NCBI RefSeq assembly: GCF_036231945.1
Contig: NZ_CP109599.1
Span: 6,475,501 to 6,539,500 of the forward strand
Direction: 5' to 3'
DNA length: 64,000 bases
From: Streptomyces sp. NBC_01429
GTDB taxonomy: Bacteria; Actinomycetota; Actinomycetes; Streptomycetales; Streptomycetaceae
The notes below the pieces were generated by a model. It ran no database searches, was not told where the DNA came from, and worked only from the letters and a program-made list of their open reading frames with translations. The position numbers were made by a program, and so were the translations under genes. The stretch's first letter is position 1. Each line of letters begins with the position of its first letter. Positions 9,021 through 17,148 of this stretch are shown here, in pieces.

Positions 9021-9793
9021 TCCGCTGCCGGGGGCGCGGTGCCGGGGAAGCCGCTGGTGCGCCAGGTGCCGCCGTCGGCGGTGAGGGCGAAGCCCTCGTA
9101 ACCGTCGAGGTTCTCCAGCCAGTCCTGTGCCCGGGCGCCCATGGCATAGGCGGCGGTCGCGTAGGCGTCGGTCATGGTGAGCCGGGGGCCGGTCAGGGTG
9201 AGGGAGGCGGGGCCCGCCGCCGTGGTGCCGTGGTGGGGGTCGAGGATGTGGGCGCCGCGTTCGGCCGTACCAGAGGTGGCGACGGCGAAGTCGCGTCCGG
9301 TCACCACGGTGCTCAGGGCGCCGGGACGCAGGGGGTCGGCGATGCCGATGCGCCAGGGGGCGCCGGGGGACGGCTCGCCGCTCAGCTGGAGATCGCCGCC
9401 GCCGTTGACACAGGTGTTGCGGGCGCCGGCCTCGTACAGGATCCGTGAGGCGTGTTCCACGGCCCAGCCCTTGACCAGCCCGGACGGATCGAGTGTGCCG
9501 CCCGCCAGCGGGCTGAACCAGCCGTCGGTGACGCGTACGGCGTCGTCGCACAGGGCGAGTACCTCACGCACCTCCGGCGAGCAGCGGTCGGGTGTCAGTT
9601 CGCCGCGTGCGAGCCGGCTGACGGCACTGTCGGGGCGGTAGGTGGAGTAGGTCGCGTCGACGTGGTGGAGCCGGCGCACCGCCTCGCGCAGCGCCCGCTG
9701 GATCGCGGGGGTGCGCGGGTCACGGATGTCGAAGGAGAAGACCGTGCCCATCACGTGCTCCACGTGGCGCAGGCCGCGTCCCTGGTCAGGCAC
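9011..9793 (-). CDS. ApbE-family FAD:protein FMN transferase
   Basis: A 260-residue protein with ApbE hallmarks: VMGTVFSFDI near the N-terminus, DPSGLVKGWAVEHA, NGGGDLQLSG, and the metal/catalytic region TSGTAERGAHILDP and TMTDAYATAAYAMG. The enzyme attaches FMN through a phosphoester to Thr or Ser of partner proteins. The gene directly upstream, overlapping by eight bases, encodes an FMN-binding-domain protein with such an acceptor Thr, so this is probably its dedicated flavinylating enzyme. No clear signal peptide; some actinobacterial ApbEs act in the cytoplasm, so the site is uncertain. Last gene of a three-gene minus-strand unit. Confidence 0.88.
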   Translation of the reverse strand: MPDQGRGLRHVEHVMGTVFSFDIRDPRTPAIQRALREAVRRLHHVDATYSTYRPDSAVSRLARGELTPDRCSPEVREVLALCDDAVRVTDGWFSPLAGGTLDPSGLVKGWAVEHASRILYEAGARNTCVNGGGDLQLSGEPSPGAPWRIGIADPLRPGALSTVVTGRDFAVATSGTAERGAHILDPHHGTTAAGPASLTLTGPRLTMTDAYATAAYAMGARAQDWLENLDGYEGFALTADGGTWRTSGFPGTAPPAADQS

Positions 9794-10241
9794 CGGCCTT
9801 GTCCAGTGCGCTCTGGAGTGAGTCGATGTAGCCCTGGCTGGTGTAGCTGGCGCCGGAGACGGAGTCGATGTGCGCGCTGTGGGCTGCCAGCGCCTCCTGG
9901 TTCAGGCGCGGTACCGCGTAGTCGGCGATCCGCCGGCTGTGGCCGTCGCCGGACGGGGCTTGGAGGATCTTGACGGCGGTCAGTTTCCCGGCTCGTACCG
10001 TGGCGGACACCTGGACCGTGCCGTACTGGGTGTTCACCGGGTCGCCGGTGTACGTACCCCCGGTGCCCCCGGCCGTGGACGCGCCGGCCCGCGGGGAGGC
10101 GCCCGGCGCGGGGGATGCCGTCGCCGTGCCGCTCGGTGCGGGTACCGCCAGGGCCGGCCGGTCGCTCTGGTGGGGTTTGAGGGTGAGCAGCAGGACGACC
10201 AGGGTGGCGGTCGACGCGGCGGCGAGGACGGCTCGGCGCAC
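9786..10241 (-). CDS. Membrane-anchored FMN-binding domain protein
   Basis: A 151-residue protein with an N-terminal hydrophobic signal/anchor (residues 4-20), a low-complexity Pro/Ala/Ser/Thr linker (31-62) and an FMN-binding domain from about 65. SGASYT (129-134) is the flavinylation motif; Thr134 is the expected covalent FMN site. It likely carries electrons outside the membrane, between the flavin/haem reductase encoded just upstream (10-base gap) and an unknown acceptor. GTG start. The domain is short but complete in appearance. Confidence 0.85.
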   Translation of the reverse strand: MRRAVLAAASTATLVVLLLTLKPHQSDRPALAVPAPSGTATASPAPGASPRAGASTAGGTGGTYTGDPVNTQYGTVQVSATVRAGKLTAVKILQAPSGDGHSRRIADYAVPRLNQEALAAHSAHIDSVSGASYTSQGYIDSLQSALDKAGA

Positions 10242-10251
10242 GGGGTTCTCC

Positions 10252-11628
10252 TCAGAACTCGAACGACTCGTGGTGGATGTGGCGGCGCCGTAGCCCGGCC
10301 CGGTGCAGGGCCCGCTTGGCGGCGTCCGTCATCCCGGGAGGGCCGCAGAGATACACCTCGTGCGCGGCGAGGTCCGGCACCAGCGCGTTCAGCGCGCGGG
10401 CGGTCAGCGGCAGCGAGTGGGCCGCGGGTTCGCTGACGAAGCAGTGGACGGTGGCGCCGCGCGCGGCGGCTATCGCGTCCAGCTCCCCGCGCAGCGCCAG
10501 GTCCTCGGGCCGCCGGGCCAGGTAGACGAGTGTCACCTCGCCCGGCAGCGTCTCGAAGAGCGCCCGCAGCGGAGTGATCCCGACGCCGCCCGCCAGCAGC
10601 AGCACTTTCGGGGAACGGCGCCGCACCTCGGTGAACGCGCCGTACGGTCCCTCCGCCCAGACCCGGGTACCGGGCCTGAGCCGGGCCAGCGCGCCGCTGT
10701 GGTCGCCCGAGTCCTTCACGGTGATGCGCAGCCGACGGTCCCGCATCGGTGCGGACAGGGAGTACGGGTTGGCACTAGCCCAGAGCCCGGGGGCGAGGAA
10801 GCGCCAGCGGAAAAACTGGCCCGGCAGCGCGCCCAGTTCACCGAGACGCTCGCCGGTCAGATGGACGGAGACGACGCCCGGCGCCTCGGGGACGACCTGG
10901 GTGACGCGCAGCCGGTGGCGCAGGTTGCGCCGTACGGGCGTCAGGAAGCGGTACCAGAGGATCAGGGCCGCCGCCCCCAGGTAGAGGGCGTACCAGGCGA
11001 GTTGGGCGGCGCGGTTGCCCACGAGGTCGGCGCCGTTGCTCAGTTGGTGGGAGAAGGCGAGGAACACCGCTAGGTACGTGGCGAGGTGGAGGTGGTGCCA
11101 GGTCTCGTAGCGCAGTCTGCGGCGGGCGGCCCGCGCCGACACGAACGCGGTGCCTATCAGCAGCAGGGTGGCGGCGGTGGCCTTGAGCATGTCGGGGTAG
11201 TGCAGGACGAGCGTGGTCGTCTGGTCCACCACACCGGTGTGCGTGGTGAGGGAGTAGCCCCAGATGATCAGTACGACATGGGCGACGACCAGCGAGATCG
11301 TGTACCGGCCGCCCATCGCGTGCCAGCGCGCCAGCCAGTCGCTGCCGATGCTGTGGTCGAGGAGCGGGACACGCGCCATCAGCGCCACCAGCACGGCGCA
11401 CGCGTACCCCGCCAGCAGCCCGGTGATCCGCCCCGCGTCCGTCAGCCAGCCGGCCGCGCCCACCACCGATGCCGTGTCGCTCCACCACAGACCGAGCACC
11501 CCGGCCGCTCCGCCCCAGATCACGCACAGCACCAGCGGCGGTACGAGCGAACGCGGCCGGCCGGACAGTCGTGGTCCCCGACGCGGGGCGCGGTCCGTAC
11601 CGTGGCGCGCGTGGGTTCCGGTACTCAT
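10252..11628 (-). CDS. Ferric-reductase-like transmembrane flavoprotein (FNR type)
   Basis: A 458-residue protein. Residues about 25-230 hold six or so hydrophobic helices with conserved histidines (RWHAMGGRYTISLVVAHVVL, YETWHHLHLATYLAVFLAFSHQL) typical of the ferric reductase/NOX b-haem domain. The C-terminal half is an FNR module: FAD loop NPYSLSAP, NAD(P) motif LLLAGGVGITPLRAL, and YLCGPPGMTDAAKRAL. It should move electrons from NAD(P)H across the membrane. Start ATG has AGAGAGG upstream. It heads an operon with the FMN-binding protein and ApbE and is divergent from the two-component genes. Confidence 0.87.
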   Translation of the reverse strand: MSTGTHARHGTDRAPRRGPRLSGRPRSLVPPLVLCVIWGGAAGVLGLWWSDTASVVGAAGWLTDAGRITGLLAGYACAVLVALMARVPLLDHSIGSDWLARWHAMGGRYTISLVVAHVVLIIWGYSLTTHTGVVDQTTTLVLHYPDMLKATAATLLLIGTAFVSARAARRRLRYETWHHLHLATYLAVFLAFSHQLSNGADLVGNRAAQLAWYALYLGAAALILWYRFLTPVRRNLRHRLRVTQVVPEAPGVVSVHLTGERLGELGALPGQFFRWRFLAPGLWASANPYSLSAPMRDRRLRITVKDSGDHSGALARLRPGTRVWAEGPYGAFTEVRRRSPKVLLLAGGVGITPLRALFETLPGEVTLVYLARRPEDLALRGELDAIAAARGATVHCFVSEPAAHSLPLTARALNALVPDLAAHEVYLCGPPGMTDAAKRALHRAGLRRRHIHHESFEF

Positions 11629-11779
11629 GGGGGCCTCTCTTCGGCGGTGGTGGACCGCCAGCGTCGCAACGCGACCTCTGAGGACTCTCTGAAGCCGGCC
11701 GCCCCGGCGCGGATTGAGAGGAAACTCAGAGCGAGCCCAGAGCCGGACCTGCCTACCCGCAGGGGATGCTGGACACATC

Positions 11780-12514
11780 ATGGACAACCACCACACACCG
11801 CGCCGTCTGCTCGGCGGGGACGGCAAGCCCGTACGGATCCTGGTCGTGGACGACGAGCCCGACCTCACCGAGGTCCTCTCCGGTGTCCTGACGGCCGAGG
11901 GCTGGCAGGTCCGCACCGCGGGCGACGGCGCCTCCGCCCTCGCCGAGGCCCGTGCCTTCCGTCCGCACGCGGTCGTCCTGGACTGGATGCTGCCGGACAC
12001 GGACGGCCTGCGCCTGCTGCGCGCGCTGCGCGCGGAACTGGAGAACGTGTGCGTGCTGTTCCTGACCGCCCGGGACTCCGTCGAGGACCGTATCGCGGGC
12101 ATCACGGCGGGCGGCGACGACTATGTGACCAAGCCGTTCAGCCTGGAGGAGGTGCTGGCCCGGCTGCGCGGCCTGCTGCGCCGCGCGGGCGTGGCGCGCG
12201 AGCCGGCAGGGGATCTGCTGGTGGTGGGTGATCTGGTGATGGACGAGGAGGCCAGGGAAGTGACCCGTGGCGGGGATCTCGTCGATCTGTCCCGTACCGA
12301 GTTCGAACTGCTCCGGTTCCTGATGCGCAATCCCCGCCGTGTGCTGTCCAAGTCGCGGATCCTCGACCGGGTCTGGTCGTACGACTTCGGCGGCCAGGCG
12401 CATGTCGTCGAGCTCTACATCAGCTATCTGCGCAAGAAGATCGACGCGGGACGCCCGCCGATGATCCACACCGTGCGCGGTGTGGGATACGTGCTCAAGC
12501 CGGGACCCCGGTGA
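11780..12514 (+). CDS. OmpR-family response regulator
   Basis: A 244-residue regulator. The receiver has acidic residues in LVVDDEPD, phosphoacceptor Asp68 in VVLDWMLPD, Thr in FLTARD and Lys in DYVTKPFS. The C-terminal OmpR winged helix runs from about 150 (LVDLSRTEFELLRFLM ... IHTVRGVGYVLKPG). ATG at MDNHHTPRR is chosen because it sits at the usual distance before the receiver. It overlaps the kinase start (GTGA). Divergent from the flavin-reductase operon, so that operon is its most likely target. Confidence 0.92.
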   Translation: MDNHHTPRRLLGGDGKPVRILVVDDEPDLTEVLSGVLTAEGWQVRTAGDGASALAEARAFRPHAVVLDWMLPDTDGLRLLRALRAELENVCVLFLTARDSVEDRIAGITAGGDDYVTKPFSLEEVLARLRGLLRRAGVAREPAGDLLVVGDLVMDEEAREVTRGGDLVDLSRTEFELLRFLMRNPRRVLSKSRILDRVWSYDFGGQAHVVELYISYLRKKIDAGRPPMIHTVRGVGYVLKPGPR

Positions 12515-13950
12515 GACGCCTCCTCCCGCGTACCCTGCGCGGCCAGCTGACCACCGGGCTCGTCGCGCTGCTCGCGCTGGCGTGTCTGGCGGTGGGCGTC
12601 ACCACGGTCGTCGCGCTCGAAGGGTTTCTCGTCCGCCGGCTCGACCAGCAGCTCGCCGCGTCGGGCGGACGGTTCGCTGCCAGCCTGGAGCACGAGAGCA
12701 GGCCGGACGCCGACAACCGGCCCGACACCCGCGGGCAGTCGGAAGGCACGTTCGGAGCGCGGCTGCTGGGCGGCAGCGCCACCCAGGCGGCCGTCGTCAA
12801 GGACGAGGCGGACAGCCCGGTGCCGCTCACCTCCGGCGACCGCCGGGCCCTGGCCGCGCTGCCCGTCGACGGGAGAGGGCACACGCTGCGGCTGTCCGCC
12901 CTGGGCGCGTACCGGCTCTCGGCCGTCGCCGGCGACGACAAGGACGTCCTGGTCACCGGCCTGCCGCTGCGTCCCGTCGAGGAGACGGTGCACCGTCTCG
13001 AAGGGGTCGAGGCGGCGGTCTTCGGTATCGCGCTCGCCGTCACCGGTACGGCCGCGGCGCTGTGGGTACGGTTCTCGCTGCGCCCTCTGCGCAGAGTTAC
13101 CGCCACCGCCATGAGTGTCGCCGAACGGCCGCTCGCCGGCGGGGATGTCGCCATGCCCGCCCCTGTCGCGGTCACCGACCCGCGCACCGAGGTCGGCCGG
13201 GTCGGCACCGCCGTGAACCGCATGATCGGCCACGTCGGCGATGCCCTGGAGCGGCGCCAGGCCAGCGAGGAACGGCTGCGGCACTTCGCCGCCGACGCCA
13301 GCCACGAACTGCGCACCCCGGTGGCCAACATCCGCGGTCACGCGGAACTCGCCCTGCGCCACGAAGGGCCCGTACCGCCCGGGGTCCGGCGGGCGCTGGA
13401 CCGTATCCAGGCCGAATCGGAACGCATGAGCCGACTCGTGGACGACCTGCTCCTGCTCGCCCGCATCGACGCGGGCCGCGCCCTCGACCACGGCCCGGTG
13501 GATCTCACCCGGCTGGTGCTCGACGCCACGGACGACGCACGGGCCGCGGGCCCTGACCACCGGTGGCTGCTCGACCTGCCGCAGGACGCGGTGCTCGTCG
13601 AGGGAGACGAACACCGCCTTCAGCAGGCCATCGGCAACCTCCTCGCCAACGCCCGCTCCCACACCCCCGCCGGCACCGAGGTCTCCGTCCGGCTGACCGC
13701 CGGCCCGGACGCCGTCCGGCTGACTGTGGCGGACAACGGCCCCGGCATCCCCGAGGAGCTCCGGCCCGAGGTCTTCGGCCGGTTCGTACGGGCCGACCAC
13801 AGCCGCTCCCGCACGGGCGGCAGCACCGGGCTGGGGCTCGCCATCGTCCACGCGGTGGTGGCCGCCCACCACGGCACGATCCAGGTGGAGAGCGTCCCCG
13901 GACACACCGTGTTCACCCTGACACTCCCGCCGCCGCTGGCTGACATGTGA
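12511..13950 (+). CDS. Sensor histidine kinase, partner of the OmpR-type regulator
   Basis: A 479-residue membrane kinase: TM1 at about 14-38, an extracytoplasmic loop of about 125 residues with no recognised fold, TM2 at about 166-186, HAMP, then the H-box ADASHELRTPVANI with His265, N box (LQQAIGNLLANARSH) and ATP-lid motifs (DNGPGIPEEL, TGLGLAIVHAVVAAHHG). GTG start overlaps the regulator stop, so the pair is co-translated. The outside loop suggests an extracellular signal; what it is cannot be read here. Confidence 0.92.
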   Translation: MRRLLPRTLRGQLTTGLVALLALACLAVGVTTVVALEGFLVRRLDQQLAASGGRFAASLEHESRPDADNRPDTRGQSEGTFGARLLGGSATQAAVVKDEADSPVPLTSGDRRALAALPVDGRGHTLRLSALGAYRLSAVAGDDKDVLVTGLPLRPVEETVHRLEGVEAAVFGIALAVTGTAAALWVRFSLRPLRRVTATAMSVAERPLAGGDVAMPAPVAVTDPRTEVGRVGTAVNRMIGHVGDALERRQASEERLRHFAADASHELRTPVANIRGHAELALRHEGPVPPGVRRALDRIQAESERMSRLVDDLLLLARIDAGRALDHGPVDLTRLVLDATDDARAAGPDHRWLLDLPQDAVLVEGDEHRLQQAIGNLLANARSHTPAGTEVSVRLTAGPDAVRLTVADNGPGIPEELRPEVFGRFVRADHSRSRTGGSTGLGLAIVHAVVAAHHGTIQVESVPGHTVFTLTLPPPLADM

Positions 13951-13954
13951 CCGC

Positions 13955-16381
13955 TCAGGTGCCGGGCAGGGCGAGCCTGCGCACGGTGCCCGGAGCGACG
14001 GTGAACCCTCGGCCCGCGAGCATGACGTGGACGGGATCCTCGGCCGAGTCCGGTACGCCGATGCTGACCCGCTGTGTGCCGATGAGCAGGTCGACGTTCC
14101 AGTGGTTGCGGTAGCGGATCGCGACCCGGAACTTCGACAGCTGGGGCAGGGGTGCCGGGTCCAGCCACAGGGCGTTGTCGCGGGTCTCCAGACCGGTCAG
14201 GCCGCGCTGTACGAAGTCGAGGGTGCCGGCCATCGCGCCGAGGTGGATGCCTTCCTGCGTGGTGCCTCCCTGGACATCGGCCACGTCCCCGGTGAGGGCC
14301 TCCTCGGCGTAGGTCCATGCTTCGTCCCTGTGGACCCGGGCCAGTACCCACGCGTGGACCAGGGCGCTGAGCGTCGAGCCGTGGCTGGTGCGGCGCAGGT
14401 AGTAGTCGACGGTGTTCCGCCAGGTGTCGTCGTCGAGCCGGTGGCCGAGTTGCTCGAAGAGTCCGGCGAGTTCGGCCGGTGAGAAGAGATAGCCGAGCAT
14501 CAGCACATCGGCCTGTTTGGACGCTTTGTAGCGGTTGACGGTGTCGCCCTCGGCCTCCAGGAGGCGGTCGAGGCGCCGGATGTCCCCGTACCGCTTCCGG
14601 TACCTGTCCCAGTCGAGTTCGGTGAGGTCCTCGTATCCGGCGAACTGGCTGATGACACCGGAGTGGTACGGCACGTGGAGCCGGTGGGCGACCTCCTCCC
14701 AGCGGTCCGGTTCCGCCGGGTCGATCCGCAGATGTTCGAAGAGCTGCTGGCGCCTCGGGACAGGAAGCGCGCGGGACAGTTCCAGGGCCCGGGACAGTAC
14801 CCAGGCGGCGGTGACGTTCGTGTAGGTGTTGTCGTCGAGGCCGGGAGCGGCGGCGCCGGGAAGGGCGTCGTGGTACTCGTCGGGGCCGACGACACCACGG
14901 ATCCGGTACCGGCCGAGCGAGGGGTCCCACTCCGCGCGGCTCGCCCAGAAGCGGGCGATCTGGAGCAGCGTCTCGGCGCCCTTGGTGTGCAGGAACTCGG
15001 TGTCGCCGCTGGCCTGGCAGTACTGCCACACGTTGTACGCGACCGCCGAGCCGACATGGTGCTGCAACCGGGAGTGGTCCGGAAGCCAGCGCCCCGAGCG
15101 CGGGTTGAGATGCAGCTCGGGTGTCTCCTCGCGGCCGTCGCTCCCGCTCTGCCACGGATACATGGCGCCGCTGTGGCCTGCCGCGCGCGCCGCGCGGCAG
15201 GCGGCGCCGAGACGCCGGTGGCGGTAGTGGAGCAGGCCCCGGGAGACCTCGGGGAAGTGCAGGTTCAGGAAGGGCAGGACGAACAGTTCGTCCCAGAAAA
15301 CATGGCCCCGGTATGCCTCGCCGTGCAACCCTCGCGCGGGCACGCCGGCATCCAGTTCGGCGGTGTGCGGGGAGAGCGTCTGGAGTACGTGGAAGAGGTG
15401 CAGGCGCAGGATCCGTCCGGCCTCGCCCGGGACGTCGAGGGTCGCCTGCCGCCAGATGTCCTCCCAGGCACGGTGGTGCGAGGCCAGCAGGGCGGGGAAG
15501 GCCGGGGCGTTCCGTACGGCCGCGAGAGCGGCCTGCCGGGGGCTGCCGATCGCCGGGTCGCGGGAGGTGTACAGCGCGACCGTCTTGTCCACGCTCACGC
15601 TCTCCCCGCCTACGACGGGGATCATCAGGGTCTGGACGGTCTGCCGTTCCCTCAGCCCGGTGCGGATGGGAAGACGCGGGTGTCCGGGCGCCAGGGTGTG
15701 CGCGGCGAGCGCGATACGGATGCCGGATTCGCCGGTACGGCAGCGCAGCCACACCGTGTCCCCGCCCGTGTCGTCCGTGCTGCTGTGCTCGCCGCCCGTC
15801 CGCCAGTCGGTCAGATGCCGCTGGGCGAGGGCGCCGTACCGCGCGACTCCCGCGTTGCGCACATCGCCGTCCAGGCGGGACTCGACCTCCACGGCCCCGG
15901 ACCACCCCTCGGCGGTGAACGAGGTGCGGTGCGCGGCCAGATGAGGGTCTCCCATGTGGACGAGCCGGCACTGCTCCACGGTCAGCCGGCGCCCGGCCGG
16001 GTCCGTGTAGAGCGAGCGGCGGGTGAGGGTGCCGTGCCGCAGGTCCAGTGTCTGGCGGTGTGCGACGAGTTCGGTGCTGTCCGGGGACAGCCAGGGGCCC
16101 GGAGGCCCGGCGTCGGGGCGTATGCGGTAGCGCAGGGGCAGCCAGTCCGGCAGATTGACCATGTCCTCGTTCTCGACCTGCCGTCCGGCGACGGTGGAGA
16201 CCAGCCGGTCGTAGCAGCCCGCCACGTACGTGCCCGGATAGTGCGCCGGTCCCGACGGGCTCTCGGAGGCCGCGCCCCGGGTCGCGACGTATCCGTTGCC
16301 CAGGGTGCACAGCGCTTCGCGCAGCCGCTCGTCCTGCGGCTCGTACCCCTCGTACGTCCACTCCCAGGCGCCCATGGTCAT
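13955..16381 (-). CDS. Glycoside hydrolase family 65 disaccharide phosphorylase
   Basis: An 808-residue protein with the GH65 layout: N-terminal beta-sandwich, linker, (alpha/alpha)6 catalytic barrel with HVFWDELFVLPFL (360-372) and the general acid in RGVVGPDEYHD (Glu502), then a small C-terminal sheet. These enzymes phosphorolyse trehalose, kojibiose, maltose or similar sugars and release beta-glucose 1-phosphate. The gene overlaps the upstream beta-phosphoglucomutase-like gene by ATGA, which supplies the next step and supports a phosphorylase rather than hydrolase role. Which disaccharide is used cannot be told from sequence alone. Confidence 0.85.
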   Translation of the reverse strand: MTMGAWEWTYEGYEPQDERLREALCTLGNGYVATRGAASESPSGPAHYPGTYVAGCYDRLVSTVAGRQVENEDMVNLPDWLPLRYRIRPDAGPPGPWLSPDSTELVAHRQTLDLRHGTLTRRSLYTDPAGRRLTVEQCRLVHMGDPHLAAHRTSFTAEGWSGAVEVESRLDGDVRNAGVARYGALAQRHLTDWRTGGEHSSTDDTGGDTVWLRCRTGESGIRIALAAHTLAPGHPRLPIRTGLRERQTVQTLMIPVVGGESVSVDKTVALYTSRDPAIGSPRQAALAAVRNAPAFPALLASHHRAWEDIWRQATLDVPGEAGRILRLHLFHVLQTLSPHTAELDAGVPARGLHGEAYRGHVFWDELFVLPFLNLHFPEVSRGLLHYRHRRLGAACRAARAAGHSGAMYPWQSGSDGREETPELHLNPRSGRWLPDHSRLQHHVGSAVAYNVWQYCQASGDTEFLHTKGAETLLQIARFWASRAEWDPSLGRYRIRGVVGPDEYHDALPGAAAPGLDDNTYTNVTAAWVLSRALELSRALPVPRRQQLFEHLRIDPAEPDRWEEVAHRLHVPYHSGVISQFAGYEDLTELDWDRYRKRYGDIRRLDRLLEAEGDTVNRYKASKQADVLMLGYLFSPAELAGLFEQLGHRLDDDTWRNTVDYYLRRTSHGSTLSALVHAWVLARVHRDEAWTYAEEALTGDVADVQGGTTQEGIHLGAMAGTLDFVQRGLTGLETRDNALWLDPAPLPQLSKFRVAIRYRNHWNVDLLIGTQRVSIGVPDSAEDPVHVMLAGRGFTVAPGTVRRLALPGT

Positions 16382-17148
16382 CGCTCCTCGTGGCCTGGCA
16401 GGAGCAGTTCGCCGGGATCGGTGACCACCAGGTCGGCGCCGTGGCGGCGCAGGTCCGCCGCGCTCGTCGGGCCGGCCGTGCGGTCCACCCCGATCACCAG
16501 GCCGAAGCCACCGCGCCGGCCCGCCTCGACACCGGCGAGCGCGTCCTCGACGACCGCCGCGTTTCGCGGGGGAACCTGAAGACGACGCGCCGCTTCCAGG
16601 AAGAGCGCCGGGTCCGGCTTTCCCGGCAGCCGCAGCCGCTGGGCCTCGTTGCCATCCACGACGGCCTCGAAGAGGTCCAACACGCCTGCTGATGAAAGCA
16701 GTTCAGAGGCGTGCCGGGACGCGGACACAGCCGCGCACGGCACCCGACCGTGGCGCAGCTCCCGCAGCAGGCGTATGGTCCCGGGCCAGGCGTCGACGCC
16801 CCGTTCGCGCAGGCCAGTGGTGAACAACCGTTCCTTGCGGGCCGCGACCGCTCCCACGGTTCCCGTTCCCGGTGGGTCGTCCGGTGTGCCGAGGGGGAGC
16901 GCGAGTCCGCGGGCCGCCAGGAACGCGGCGGTCCCGTCCTGGCGTGACCTGCCGTCGACGTAGCGGCGGTAGTCGTCGACCGGGTCGAAAGGTGCCAGGC
17001 CGGCCGGGATCAGACACACGTCGAACGCGCCTTTCCACGCCGCCGAGTGTGCTCCGGCGGAGTCGGTGACGACCCCGTCGGTGTCGAAGACGACGGCGCG
17101 CACGGAACGCAGGGCTGGCACGGCGGCCGGGTGCGCCGGGCGGCTCAT
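16378..17148 (-). CDS. HAD-family beta-phosphoglucomutase-like phosphatase/mutase
   Basis: A 256-residue HAD protein. Motif I is VVFDTDGVVTDSAGAHSAAW, close to the DxDGVI-TD sequence of beta-phosphoglucomutases, with a helical cap, VSASRHASELL (motif II region), and GKPDPALFLEAAR followed by VVEDALAGVEAGRRGGFGLVIGVDR (motifs III/IV). It would turn beta-glucose 1-phosphate into glucose 6-phosphate. Both ends overlap neighbours by four bases (phosphoketolase upstream, GH65 downstream), so it is the middle gene of a tight operon. A simple sugar phosphatase is the alternative. Confidence 0.85.
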   Translation of the reverse strand: MSRPAHPAAVPALRSVRAVVFDTDGVVTDSAGAHSAAWKGAFDVCLIPAGLAPFDPVDDYRRYVDGRSRQDGTAAFLAARGLALPLGTPDDPPGTGTVGAVAARKERLFTTGLRERGVDAWPGTIRLLRELRHGRVPCAAVSASRHASELLSSAGVLDLFEAVVDGNEAQRLRLPGKPDPALFLEAARRLQVPPRNAAVVEDALAGVEAGRRGGFGLVIGVDRTAGPTSAADLRRHGADLVVTDPGELLLPGHEER

